A DNA stretch of 53,641 bases from an uncultured Spartobacteria bacterium (GTDB taxonomy: Bacteria; Verrucomicrobiota; Verrucomicrobiia; Chthoniobacterales; JAATET01): assembly GCA_937901895.1 (NCBI GenBank), contig CALGTD010000053.1:1-53641 (forward strand). Reading direction: 5' to 3'. Shown here piece after piece: positions 34,631 to 44,500 of this stretch. The notes under the pieces were generated by a model. The model was not told where the DNA came from. It ran no database searches and saw only the letters and a list, made by a program, of their open reading frames with translations. The position numbers and the translations under genes were made by a program. Within the stretch, counting starts at the first letter, position 1, and each line of letters opens with the position of its first letter.

Positions 34631-37600
34631 AACGCATTTTGCCGCACCCAGCCAGACCCGAGCGCCCAACGATGTGGCGCTCCATGGCAGAGCTCGAGAA
34701 CACGCCGGACTTCGAGGAGACGCTCCAGCGCGAATTTCCGCGCGGCGCGGGTGTCTACGAGGACAGCGGCCTTTCGAAGCGTGAGTTCCTCAAGCTCATG
34801 GGTGCCTCGATGGCGCTCGCGGGCGTGGGCCTTTCCGGCTGCCGCCGTCCACCTTCGTTCATCGTTCCGCTCAAGGAGGGCGTCGAATGGGCGATTCCCG
34901 GCAAGTTCCTTTACTACTCGACGGCGATGCCCACGCGGCTCGGCGCGATTCCGCTGATCGCGACGACGGTCGACGGCCGCCCGACGAAGGTCGAGGGCAA
35001 CCCGATCCATCCGTCCAGCAACGGCGGCACCGATGGTTTTGCCCAGGCGAGCGTGCTCGACCTTTACGATCCGCACCGCAAGAAGGAAATCACCTTCGAA
35101 GGCAAGGCGACCGACGCCGCGGCTCTGGAGAAATTTCTCGCCGACACCCACGCTGCGGGCGGAAATGGCCTCGCGATCCTGGCCGACGGCATCCAGTCTC
35201 CGACTCGTGACCGCCTGCGTGACGAGATCGAGCGCGCACTTCCCGGCGTCCTCTGGGCGGAATACGAGCCGCTTGGCGCCGCGGAGACGAATGCCGCCAC
35301 GACCGCGGCATTTGGCCCGGGAGTCCGGCTGGTTCCCGACTTTGCGCGGGCGGACGTCATTCTTGCGCTCGACAGCGATTTCCTGAACACCAGCGAGACC
35401 GGTGTCGGCTACGCCGCGGAATTCTATCCGCGCCGCGACCCGGAAAACGGGAAGATGAACCGCCTCTATGTGGTTGAGAATCATTACTCGAACACCGGCG
35501 GCCTCGCCGATCACCGCCTGCGTCTGAAGGCCAGCGACATCGGGGCTTTCGCCGCCGCGCTTGCTGCGAAGATTGGCGGCTCCGCTGCGAACCTTGCCGC
35601 TTCGCTTCCGAAATCCAATGCGCAGATCGACGATGCATGGTTGACAGGTGTCGCCAATGATCTGCTTTCCGCGCGCGGCGCGAGCCTCGTGCTTGTGGGC
35701 AACCAGCAGCCGGCCGCCGTGCAGGCGCTCGTGCTGGCGATCAACGAAACGCTCGGCAATCTCGGCTCCACTCTCAATGCGGTCCAGACCGGCCGTCGTC
35801 CTGCGGCGTCCATCGCGGATCTCGCCGGGGCCATCAAGGGCCAGCACGTGCGCACGCTCCTCGTCCTCGGTGGCAACCCCGCCTACGACGCGCCGGCCGA
35901 TCTTGCATTCTCCCAGCTGCTCGCCAGCGTGCCAACCACGCTTCATCTCTCGCCCTTCGAGGATGAGACGTCGAAGCTCTGCAAGTGGTCCGTGCCCGCC
36001 GCGCACTACCTCGAGTCGTGGGGCGACGTGCGCACCTACGACGGCACCTACACGGCGATCCAGCCGATGATTCTTCCGCTCTGGAACGGCGTCTCGCAGC
36101 TCGAGATTCTTGCGCAGCTCGCCGGTCGTCCGAAGCCGGCAGGCCCGGAGCTGGTTCGCGAGACCTTCCAGACGATTTCCGGCACCTCCGGCGAGGAATC
36201 GGATGAGGCGTGGAACGAATTTCTCCGCAACGGCTTCCTTGCCAATTCGGGCTACGCACCCGCGAGCGTCTCCCTCAATGCCGGCGGCATCACGTCCGCC
36301 TTCGGTGGGCAGGCCGCTCCCGGCGGCGGAACCGAAGTGGTTTTCCTGCAGAGTTCGAGCGTTGATGACGGCCGCTACGCGAACAATTCCTGGCTCCAGG
36401 AAACACCGGATTTCGAGAGCAAGCTCACGTGGGATAATGCCGCGCTCATGAGCTATGCGATGGCGAAGTCGCTTGGCGTGAAGGACGGCGATTGGGTCGA
36501 GATCACGAGCGGCGGCAAGTCGATCAAGATACCCGCGCTCATCGCCCCCGGCCATGCCGAGGATTCCATTTCCATCGCGCTTGGCTACGGCCGCAAGGAC
36601 GTGTCCGCGCTCATGCAGAACGTCGGCTTCGACGTCTATCCGCTCCGCACGAGCACCGGCATGCGCTTCGTGACGGGTGTCTCCGTGAAGGCCGCCGATG
36701 GCAAGCGCTACCCGCTCGCGCGTCCGCAGGAGACGTGGTCGATGGAAGGCCGCGACCTTGTCCGCGAGGGCACGCTCGAGACGTTCGAGCACAATCCGGA
36801 GTTTGCCCAGAAGATGGGCATGGACAGCCACATCCCGCCGGAATTCTCGCTCTACAAAAATCCCTATTTCCAGCCGCACGAGCTCTCCAAGGAGCAGTGG
36901 GCGATGACGGTCGACCTCAATATCTGCTCCGGCTGCAACGCCTGTGTCGTTGCCTGCCAGGCGGAGAACAACGTTCCCGTCGTCGGCAAGGACCAGGTCA
37001 TCAGGGGCCGCGACATGGCTTGGATCCGCATCGATCGCTACTTCGCCGCCGAGCCCGGCACGGATCGTGGCGACCGCATCGAGACGCAGTCCGCCGATCC
37101 CGAGATGCTCGCGCAGCTCATCACCTGCCAGCAGTGCGAGAACGCCCCGTGCGAGACGGTCTGCCCGGTCAATGCCACCGTTCACAGTGAGGACGGCCTG
37201 AATCTCATGGCCTACAACCGCTGCATCGGCACGCGGTATTGCGCGAACAACTGCCCGTGGAAGGTTCGCCGCTTCAACTACTTCGATTACAACAAGCGTC
37301 CCATCGACGAGCTTTACTGGGGCCCGATTGCGAAGGCCGGCATGGCGGACTCGCTCAAGATGCAGAAGAATCCGAACGTCACCGTCCGCATGCGCGGCGT
37401 GATGGAGAAGTGCACGTTCTGCATCCAGCGCATCGAGGAGGCGAAGATCTCCCGCCTGGTGAAGGCCGGTCCGACCGACAAGAACAAGACGCCGATCGCT
37501 CCCTTCAAGGTCGCCTGTCAGCAGGCCTGCCCTGCGGATGCCATTGTCTTTGGTGACGAGAACGATGTGAACAGCCGCGTTCACAAGCTCCGCAAGAGCA

Positions 37601-37812
37601 AGCGCGGATACCGGATGCTCGAGTATCTCAACGCCCGGCCGCGCATCACCTACCTCGCACGCATAAAGAATCCCAACCCCGCCATGCCCGGCGCCGCCCG
37701 GGTCGGCAACATCAACTCGCCGGACCACCACGGGCATCACGGCGAAGAGCACGCGCACGCCGGGCACGTTCCAACCGGCGCGCTTCACGGAGCGGGGGAG
37801 GCGCATCACTAA
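34627..37812 (+). CDS. actB: ActB, molybdopterin-like/iron-sulfur fused subunit of alternative complex III
   Basis: Large periplasmic subunit of 1061 residues. N-terminus has a Tat-like segment (SKREFLKLMGASMALAGVGLSGC). Residues about 80-740 are the molybdopterin-oxidoreductase-like half, which in ACIII holds no Mo cofactor. Residues about 755-1010 are the ferredoxin half with CSGCNACVVAC (from Cys767), CQQCENAPCETVC, CIGTRYCANNC and CTFC...CQQAC, enough for four Fe-S clusters as in known ACIII. The C-terminal 30 residues are His-rich (HHGHHGEEHAHAGH and more). ATG 34627 overlaps the actA stop; the upstream frame extension is over actA. actC follows after 3 nt. Confidence 0.95.
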   Translation: MKRILPHPARPERPTMWRSMAELENTPDFEETLQREFPRGAGVYEDSGLSKREFLKLMGASMALAGVGLSGCRRPPSFIVPLKEGVEWAIPGKFLYYSTAMPTRLGAIPLIATTVDGRPTKVEGNPIHPSSNGGTDGFAQASVLDLYDPHRKKEITFEGKATDAAALEKFLADTHAAGGNGLAILADGIQSPTRDRLRDEIERALPGVLWAEYEPLGAAETNAATTAAFGPGVRLVPDFARADVILALDSDFLNTSETGVGYAAEFYPRRDPENGKMNRLYVVENHYSNTGGLADHRLRLKASDIGAFAAALAAKIGGSAANLAASLPKSNAQIDDAWLTGVANDLLSARGASLVLVGNQQPAAVQALVLAINETLGNLGSTLNAVQTGRRPAASIADLAGAIKGQHVRTLLVLGGNPAYDAPADLAFSQLLASVPTTLHLSPFEDETSKLCKWSVPAAHYLESWGDVRTYDGTYTAIQPMILPLWNGVSQLEILAQLAGRPKPAGPELVRETFQTISGTSGEESDEAWNEFLRNGFLANSGYAPASVSLNAGGITSAFGGQAAPGGGTEVVFLQSSSVDDGRYANNSWLQETPDFESKLTWDNAALMSYAMAKSLGVKDGDWVEITSGGKSIKIPALIAPGHAEDSISIALGYGRKDVSALMQNVGFDVYPLRTSTGMRFVTGVSVKAADGKRYPLARPQETWSMEGRDLVREGTLETFEHNPEFAQKMGMDSHIPPEFSLYKNPYFQPHELSKEQWAMTVDLNICSGCNACVVACQAENNVPVVGKDQVIRGRDMAWIRIDRYFAAEPGTDRGDRIETQSADPEMLAQLITCQQCENAPCETVCPVNATVHSEDGLNLMAYNRCIGTRYCANNCPWKVRRFNYFDYNKRPIDELYWGPIAKAGMADSLKMQKNPNVTVRMRGVMEKCTFCIQRIEEAKISRLVKAGPTDKNKTPIAPFKVACQQACPADAIVFGDENDVNSRVHKLRKSKRGYRMLEYLNARPRITYLARIKNPNPAMPGAARVGNINSPDHHGHHGEEHAHAGHVPTGALHGAGEAHH

Positions 37813-37815
37813 GCC

Positions 37816-39273
37816 ATGTCCGACACGACTGCCACACTCGATCCCGCCACGATCCGGGCGAACGAAGAGGTGACCCGCAAGCCGCTCGTGCTGAACCAGC
37901 GCACGATGGGCTGGATCAGCAACTACGTCAGCTCGATCGTCGAGGCGAAGACCCCGCTTTGGTGGTATATCGCGATGGGCGTCACGGTGCCGATGATGCT
38001 CATGTGCTTCGGCTGCCTTGCCTATCTGATCTCGACCGGCGTCGGCGTCTGGGGAAACAACCATCCCGTCGCCTGGGCGTGGGACATCACGAACTTCGTT
38101 TTCTGGATCGGCATCGGTCACGCGGGCACGCTGATTTCGGCGATTCTCTTCCTCACCCGTCAAAAGTGGCGCACGTCGATCAACCGCGCCGCCGAGGCGA
38201 TGACGCTGTTCGCGGTGGTCTGCGCGGGCATTTATCCGGCGCTTCACGTCGGCCGCGTCTGGATGGCGTGGTTCCTCGCGCCCGTGCCGAACAACATGGC
38301 GATCTGGCCGAACTTCCGCAGTCCGCTGCTCTGGGACGTGTTCGCCGTCTCCACGTATTTCACGGTTTCGGTGCTCTTCTGGTATACGGGTCTGATCCCG
38401 GACCTCGCGACGCTGCGCGACCGCTGCACGACGAAGCTCAAGAAGTTCTTCTACGGCATCGCCGCCCTCGGCTGGCGCGGAGGCAACCGCCAGTGGCGCC
38501 ACTACGAGATGGCGTATCTCGTCCTCGCAGGACTCTCCACGCCGCTGGTGCTCTCGGTGCACTCCGTGGTTTCCTTCGACTTCGCGACGTCGGTTGTTCC
38601 GGGCTGGCACACGACAATCTTCCCGCCCTACTTCGTTGCGGGTGCGATCTTCGGCGGATTCGCGATGGTGCTCACGCTCATGATTCCCGCTGCGTGGATC
38701 TGGCCCGCGCTCAAGGATCTGATCACCCCCGGTCACGTCGACAAGATGTGCAAGATCATCCTGCTGACCGGTTCGATCGTCGGCTACGCCTACCTCATGG
38801 AGCTCTTCATCGCGTGGTATGGCGCGAACCCCTACGAGCGGGCGGCCTTCTGGTATCGCGCAACCGGCGTGGGAGCGCGCGAGTTCTACTGGCCGATGAT
38901 GTTCTGCAACGTCATCGTTCCGCAGCTCTTCTGGTTCCGGTGGTGCCGTTACAACTGGATCGCGGTCTGGATTCTCGTGCAGTTCCCGAACGCCGGCATG
39001 TGGTATGAGCGTTTCGTCATCATCGGCACCACTCTCCAGCACGACTTCCTGCCCAGCGCATGGCAGCTGTTCCATCCGACCTGGGTCGATATCTGCACCT
39101 TCATTGGCACCTTTGGCCTCTTCATGACCCTCTTCCTGCTGTTCATCCGGTTCCTCCCGATGATCTGTATGTTTGAGGTGAAGGCGGTCCTTCCAGAGGC
39201 GGATCCTCATTACGGCGAGGGTGGCGACCGTGAAGCCCTGCCCGAGCTGCCTTCGGGCTCTGAAGAATATTGA
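37816..39273 (+). CDS. actC: ActC, NrfD-like quinol-binding membrane subunit of alternative complex III
   Basis: Polytopic NrfD/PsrC-type protein, 485 residues with about ten TM helices, that binds menaquinol in the membrane domain. Characteristic segments: NNHPVAWAWDITNFVFWIGIGHAG in TM2-3 (quinol-site region), LSVHSVVSFDFA, GWHTTIFPPYFVAGAIF and WYERFVIIGTT. The starting segment has a cytoplasmic tail ending LVLNQRTMGWI. 3 nt after actB and 3 nt before actD. Confidence 0.94.
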   Translation: MSDTTATLDPATIRANEEVTRKPLVLNQRTMGWISNYVSSIVEAKTPLWWYIAMGVTVPMMLMCFGCLAYLISTGVGVWGNNHPVAWAWDITNFVFWIGIGHAGTLISAILFLTRQKWRTSINRAAEAMTLFAVVCAGIYPALHVGRVWMAWFLAPVPNNMAIWPNFRSPLLWDVFAVSTYFTVSVLFWYTGLIPDLATLRDRCTTKLKKFFYGIAALGWRGGNRQWRHYEMAYLVLAGLSTPLVLSVHSVVSFDFATSVVPGWHTTIFPPYFVAGAIFGGFAMVLTLMIPAAWIWPALKDLITPGHVDKMCKIILLTGSIVGYAYLMELFIAWYGANPYERAAFWYRATGVGAREFYWPMMFCNVIVPQLFWFRWCRYNWIAVWILVQFPNAGMWYERFVIIGTTLQHDFLPSAWQLFHPTWVDICTFIGTFGLFMTLFLLFIRFLPMICMFEVKAVLPEADPHYGEGGDREALPELPSGSEEY

Positions 39274-39276
39274 TCC

Positions 39277-39837
39277 ATGGAAATCGCAGGCAATCCCAAG
39301 GCTCCCGTTTTCGCCATCGCCGCGGAATTCGACAGCGCGCGCGATCTCTATCACGCCGCCCAGAAGGTGCGCGACGCCGGCTACAAGCGCTGGGACGTCT
39401 ACTCGCCCTTCCCGATTCACGGGATGGATCATGCGATGGGACTCAAGCGCTCCTACCTCGCGCAGATCGTGTTCATCGGCGGTCTCACGGGCTTTCTGAC
39501 CGCGGTGTCGCTCGAGTTCATTCCGTCCTCGTTCCTGTATCCGCTCGTCGTCGCCGGCAAGCCGACCGACATCATGACGGTGCCGGCATTCTTCCCGATC
39601 ATGTTCGAGTTGACGATTCTGCTCTCCGCATTCACGGCGGTGTTCGGCATGCTCATCCTCAACGGCCTGCCGCGCTGGAATCATCCGCTCTTCAACTGGG
39701 ACCGCTTCAAGAAGGTCACCGAGGACAAGTTCTTCGTGGCGATCGAGGCCCGCGATCTGAAGTTTGGCACCCGGGAGACCCGGGAGTTCCTCGAGTCCCT
39801 GGGCGGCAAGAACCTCGCGATCGTCCACGAGGACTGA
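39277..39837 (+). CDS. actD: ActD, DUF3341 membrane subunit of alternative complex III
   Basis: 186 residues with a cytoplasmic N-terminal domain (YHAAQKVRDAGYKRWDVYSPFPIHG, the DUF3341 hallmark), two TM helices (AQIVFIGGLTGFLTAVSLEF; ILLSAFTAVFGMLILNGL) and a short cytoplasmic tail. In the known complex ActD caps the membrane domain. In most described operons actE (cytochrome c) and actF (second NrfD) follow; here the next gene, 93 bp on, encodes a PEP-CTERM protein. Confidence 0.93.
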   Translation: MEIAGNPKAPVFAIAAEFDSARDLYHAAQKVRDAGYKRWDVYSPFPIHGMDHAMGLKRSYLAQIVFIGGLTGFLTAVSLEFIPSSFLYPLVVAGKPTDIMTVPAFFPIMFELTILLSAFTAVFGMLILNGLPRWNHPLFNWDRFKKVTEDKFFVAIEARDLKFGTRETREFLESLGGKNLAIVHED

Positions 39838-39900
39838 CGCACAGGCTCCGTCGTGGGTCGCCGCCCAATTTGACGAAATTGTTGCAGCACGCGGCTTGCG

Positions 39901-39915
39901 AGCACGCTTCGTGCT
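39901..39915 (+). promoter_or_regulatory. Small hairpin upstream of the PEP-CTERM gene
   Basis: AGCACG-CTT-CGTGCT, perfect 6-bp stem with 3-nt loop, 64 nt after actD and 15 nt before the next ATG, immediately ahead of a purine-rich GAGAGAAGAG ribosome-site candidate. It may end act transcription or affect translation of the next gene. TTGACG at 39870-39875 is a possible -35 but no convincing -10 follows. Confidence 0.3.
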
Positions 39916-39930
39916 TGAGAGAAGAGTGTT

Positions 39931-40734
39931 ATGAAGCGCTCGCTTTCCGTCGCCGGCCTCGTCATTGCATTTTCGCTCCCGTTCGCAAAAGCGGCACCGA
40001 TTTTCTCCGAGTATTTCGACTACGAGAACGGACCGTTGACGACTGTCTCCGGCGGACTGTGGTATAAGCACGATACGAGCGCTGGCGTCCAGCAGCTGCA
40101 GGTCGAAAACGGGCAGGCCCGGCTTCTGTTCAACAGTGCCGAGGATGTCGCCAGGAACCTCGATCAGAATTACTCATCCGGCACCCTGTTCTATTCGACT
40201 GTTCTGACAATGACGACGCTGCCGGGCACCGGTGGCGCGTATTTCATGCACCTCGGGGACACGGACTCGGGAGTGGATACCGATTTCTTTGCCCGGCTTT
40301 TTGTCAAGGCGGTGGGAAGCGGGTATCAGATCGGCATTCGGAATCGGAGCCTGCAGGAGAATCCATCGGACTACCCGGTTGTCTACGACGATTCCGTGAC
40401 GCTCGAACTGAACACCGCGGTGGCGGTTGTCGTGAAGTTCGATTTCGAAACGCTGCAATCCACGCTGTGGATCAACCCCGTGGACGAGAGCAGCCACTCC
40501 GTCACGGACACCTTCGAGGTCGCCTTCGCCGGCCTCGATCAATCGTTGAGCCGGATTGCGCTCCGGCAGGCGAGTGGAATCGGCAATTCCCTGATCGATC
40601 AGATCTCTGTGGGCACCACCTTCGAGGATGTTTTTGTGGCGGTTCCCGAGCCGGCAACGCTGGTGTTGATCGGGCTGGGAGCGGCGGGATTGCTCGCCCG
40701 CGCCGTGCGCCGCAGGAACGGGATTTCCGGATAA
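39931..40734 (+). CDS. PEP-CTERM sorting-domain protein
   Basis: Exported protein of 267 residues. Signal peptide MKRSLSVAGLVIAFSLPFAKA, a beta-rich middle (about 25-225; SEYFDYENGPL, concanavalin/LamG-like in feel but not assignable), then the exosortase signal at the C-terminus: VPEPATLVLIGLGAAGLLARAVRRR, that is a PEP motif, one TM helix and an Arg cluster. Such proteins are processed by an exosortase/EpsH enzyme and usually reach the surface or the exopolysaccharide matrix. The exosortase gene is not in this window. ATG 39931 has GAGAAGAG before it. Confidence 0.9.
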   Translation: MKRSLSVAGLVIAFSLPFAKAAPIFSEYFDYENGPLTTVSGGLWYKHDTSAGVQQLQVENGQARLLFNSAEDVARNLDQNYSSGTLFYSTVLTMTTLPGTGGAYFMHLGDTDSGVDTDFFARLFVKAVGSGYQIGIRNRSLQENPSDYPVVYDDSVTLELNTAVAVVVKFDFETLQSTLWINPVDESSHSVTDTFEVAFAGLDQSLSRIALRQASGIGNSLIDQISVGTTFEDVFVAVPEPATLVLIGLGAAGLLARAVRRRNGISG

Positions 40735-40739
40735 TTTGC

Positions 40740-40757
40740 GAACGGGAGTGCCCGTTC
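40740..40757. terminator. Hairpin between convergent PEP-CTERM and cassette-end genes
   Basis: GAACGGG-AGTG-CCCGTTC, perfect 7-bp stem with a 4-nt loop, sits between the two stops (40734 plus strand, 40756 minus strand) and overlaps the minus-strand stop. No T-run; the position favours a shared terminator. Confidence 0.5.
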
Positions 40758-41574
40758 AGGGGGTGGCTCCGCCGGCGAGTGCGCGGATCGCCTCGGGATC
40801 GTAGTAATACCCCGGAGCCGCGTCGAAGACCAAGGAGGCTCCGCCCTGGGATTGCCAGCCAGGATGGAGCACGATGGTGAACGCGGTTCCCTTGCGAAGC
40901 TGCGTTTCGAAGAGACCGATTTGCTGGAGCCTGCCATCGACGAGCCTCAGGACCTCGAAGTATTGAATGCCTTTGGGGGGCACCTGGATGCCGGTGGGGG
41001 AGTTGCCGCTGGTCCACAGATTGCGGAGTGGCTTTCCGCTGCGCTCCACCAGACGGATCGCCCAGTCTGAAAGTCCGCTCAGGTCCAGGACCCGAAGGGT
41101 GGCGGATTCGCCCGAGCCAGGCTCGTCCCGCACGGCCGTCGCCGTGAGATTGCCGTCCTTTTGACTCACGACCAGGGTCGTGTAGGTGCCGGGGGTGAGT
41201 TTGAGGTTGATGGGCTCCGCGAGCTTTTTCTCCTCAACGGGAAGCTCCTCCTCCGTTTGAGTGACGGAATTGTCCAACACGTGGATGGTGAACTCCGAAG
41301 GCAGCATGGCGACATAGGGGCTTGCCGTGTCCGGGCTGAGATTGCCCTCGAGAATCGCTGGTTTTCCTCCTTTGGCCGCCTTCGCGAGAGCGATTTTGGG
41401 CGCGTCGGTTCCGGCCATGTAAATCAGCCGAAGCATCGAGATGCGCGCAAGATTGGGATCATCCGGCACGGTCGGAGCGACGTAGGCGATCCCGGAGTCT
41501 TCCTGTGCGTGGGGCTGCCCCGGGAGGCAGGCCGCAATGGAAAGGGCGATGAGAAGGTGACGACGGATGATCAC
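40756..41574 (-). CDS. Secreted protein of unknown function at the end of the pseudopilin cassette
   Basis: 272 residues from GTG 41574: signal peptide (RRHLLIALSIAACLPGQPHA, cut near AQE), then a mostly beta-rich exported domain with no family I recognise. A PSEFTIHVLD...KLTPGTYTTLVVS stretch reads like an immunoglobulin-like or carboxypeptidase-regulatory-like beta domain, without proof. It follows vccA by 12 nt on the same strand, so it is probably translated from the same transcript, and may be a cargo or accessory of the pseudopilin apparatus. No lipobox, no TM. Confidence 0.75.
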   Translation of the reverse strand: MIIRRHLLIALSIAACLPGQPHAQEDSGIAYVAPTVPDDPNLARISMLRLIYMAGTDAPKIALAKAAKGGKPAILEGNLSPDTASPYVAMLPSEFTIHVLDNSVTQTEEELPVEEKKLAEPINLKLTPGTYTTLVVSQKDGNLTATAVRDEPGSGESATLRVLDLSGLSDWAIRLVERSGKPLRNLWTSGNSPTGIQVPPKGIQYFEVLRLVDGRLQQIGLFETQLRKGTAFTIVLHPGWQSQGGASLVFDAAPGYYYDPEAIRALAGGATP

Positions 41575-41586
41575 TGGGCGGTGGTG

Positions 41587-44500
41587 TTAGGGATGGACGT
41601 AGAGAGGGCGTGCCTGGAATTCGGTGGGGCCCGCAGAGGGATTCGTGTCCGGAATCGCGTTCCCCGTCTGACCGGAAATCACCGGGTCGAACCGGTAGGT
41701 GATCGCCTGTTTGGCGGTGCTCTGCACCACCGGAACATACGTGCCATCGGAATTGCGCCGCTCCTGAATGGCCTGTCCGATCGCAAACACCGTGAAGGAA
41801 TTGCTCCGGGTGGTGAGCATTTCGATGAGCCTGCGGAAAATCTCCTCACGCCCCCGGTCATGGACCTGCTTCATGTTCTGGCTCCCCAGCGTGCTTTCGA
41901 GTGCGGAGAAAAGCGGTTTTCCTGCCTCGTCCACGAGTTGGGAAAGCTCGCCGCGCTCGACGATCGGGCCGTTCTTCTCGAGGTAACGCCGGACGGCGGA
42001 GACGATTTTTTCGATCTCGGCGTCGGAGAGGACCCGGTTCGAGAGGCTCGGATCCGTGTAGGGCGCCCCGCTTTCCGCATTGCCGGAAAGGAACCGGAAA
42101 CTCCGCAAGAGAGCACGCAGCGCCGCACCGTCGTCGCGGAGGACGGAGTTGATATTGACCTTGCCCGGGGCCTGCGGAGGAATGAGCCGCGTTTTGGTGT
42201 CCACCTCGCCGCGTTCCGCGAGGCGCTCGTCAAAGCGGACGTCGAAAATGTCGGTGAGACGCCAGGCGGAGTTTTGCCATGCCTTGGTAAAGCGGGGGAC
42301 CGCGGCGGCCTTGTTGAGATCCGCAACGACATTCGAGTCGTCGCCTATGATGCCATTCCGGGCGTCCACGGTCACGTCATCGGGCTGTCCAATCCGCAGG
42401 GTTCGCCCGCCACCCCGGACGTAGTTGATGGAGCCCTGCTCCCGCCGCCGGTAGGGATCGTAGATGTTTCCGAGCTCGCCAATGGACGTCATCGGCTGGT
42501 CGCGGATCACGGCATAAGCCGTCTCGGCCGTTCCGCTGAATTCCCGGGTCCAGTCGGGCCATGCGGTGGGATCGACAAATCTCGCGTTTTTTGCCAGGTG
42601 GAGTTGCAGACTGGCGTCGTCCCAGAATCGCCCCAGATTTTCCGCGGTGTCACTGGGATTGCGGTTCAGGAAGATGGATTCATTCAGGGAGCGGGGATCT
42701 CCCGTGGAACCTCTCGAGTCGTTGCCCCGCAGGCTGTTTCCCCGGTATCTGTAGGTGTTGTTGGCCGACATGGTGTAGTTCCCTGAACCGCTGGTGAACG
42801 AAGTGAGGGTGACGACCGGGAATCCTCCGTAGTATCCGTGCTTGTTTCCCCAGACGACTTTCGTCCCGAGGTCGTAGGTTCCGTTTCTGGCGCTTGGGGT
42901 GTAGGAACTGGCTCCTCCGTTGAAAGTCGTGGCACCTGCAGGGGTCATTTTCCCATTGGTGGGTCTCCAGGCGACCTTGGATCGATCCAGCAAGGCGGCC
43001 GGGGGTTCGGAGTTTGGATCGGCGGCATCTCCCGTGGAAATGACCGTCATGGCTCCTGCGCGGAATCTCAGACCGGAGAGGTCCAGCGTGTAGGACGGCA
43101 TTTGGAAGGTCCCGAAACCGCCTGTCGTCCAGCGGAGACGATCGAAGCACCGCAGAACCGTTCCTTCCGGCGCCACAAAATCCTTGGTCGAAGGGTTGAA
43201 GAAGCCGAAAGCCTCGAAAACGCTGACGGCCCCGTTGGCATATTTGACGGTGAAGGTTTCCTTCTCGAGGTAGGGGATTGCCTCGTGTCCGATGGCGCGC
43301 GGCATTGGCGCGGCGTGGCCCACATTTGGGAACGTGCCGAGGGGAAGGTCACTCGCGAAGGAGGGCTTGTTCGAGCCGGCGATCACGTTCCCTTGCGGAT
43401 CGACGAATGTGGGATTGGAATCCGTGTCGATGTAGTCCCGAATGTTTGCGGCGATCTTGGTGAGATAAATCGTCTCCTTTTCCTTTGCGGAGAGGGAGAA
43501 TCCCAACCCCGAACTCTCGGATGCCGGCCAGAGGCGCTGGCCGAAATCCGGCATGAGTGCCTTCGGATCGTTGTCCGGCTCCGATCCGAAAAAGCCCGTG
43601 GAAGGGGTGAAGATATGTTTTCCGGTGATCGCGTAAGCGATGTCGTCCAGATTGCCGGCGATGATGTCCGGATCATCCAGCTCGTTTGTCACCAGGGCGT
43701 TGATGTTCACCCGGCGCCGTCCGTTTCCGGCCAGCTCGTTCGAGACGGATGCCATCGTGGTATAAAAGCGCGCGAGGGTTTCCGAGCTCTCCGAAGACGT
43801 CGCGCCGGCAAACCCGGGCACCTGATTCAGGAGCCGCACATCCTTTGGCTTTCCGGCCATTGCCTGCATGAATGTCACGAGCGTCTGGTTCGACGCGCCG
43901 TCGCTCGTGGCGAGGGGCGATCCGAACTTGATTGGCACGGCGCCGACGTCGAGGTTTTCGGGTTCCCGCGCGACGGCGTCCTGGTAGGTCCGGTCGTTCG
44001 GAACGGAAAGGTTCTCCTGACGGGGCGGACTGAATGCGCCTCCGGGACCGTCGGCGTTGCCTGCCAGGAGCAGGTCGATCTTGCTGGTTTCATCCTCGAC
44101 CCACCACGCGAACCGGGCGACGCGGGGGTTGTAACCCGCGGCATTGGGATCGGGCTGATGAGGAGCGGAGGGATCGCGAAGGAGATAGACCCACGGAGCC
44201 CGGCATTCCCGGTAGATCACGTTTCCGGCGGCATCCACGGGGGAACCCATCCATCCGGGATCGGAATCTTCACGCACATTCAAGGCGACGGATTTTTCGT
44301 CGTCCGGCTCGACGGCGAGTTCGGTGGCGTCGGTCTCGGCACCGGATACCAGAAATCGTGCGACCGGAGGTTCGGTCGATGCATTCGGGCTGCCGTAGAG
44401 AACCGGGATGACCGCTGCATTTCCTCCGTCGCTGGCCGGGCGCTGCACGTAGCCGATTCCGTGGTAGGGAAACCGGATCATCAGATCCGAGAGGAGCGTG

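Noticed and set aside
34621..40071. 1816-codon open frame on the minus strand, antisense to the act operon
   Set aside because: It mirrors the codon bias of actA-D in a GC-rich genome; low-complexity Arg/His/Glu/Asp-rich translation and no domain. The sense genes are unmistakable.
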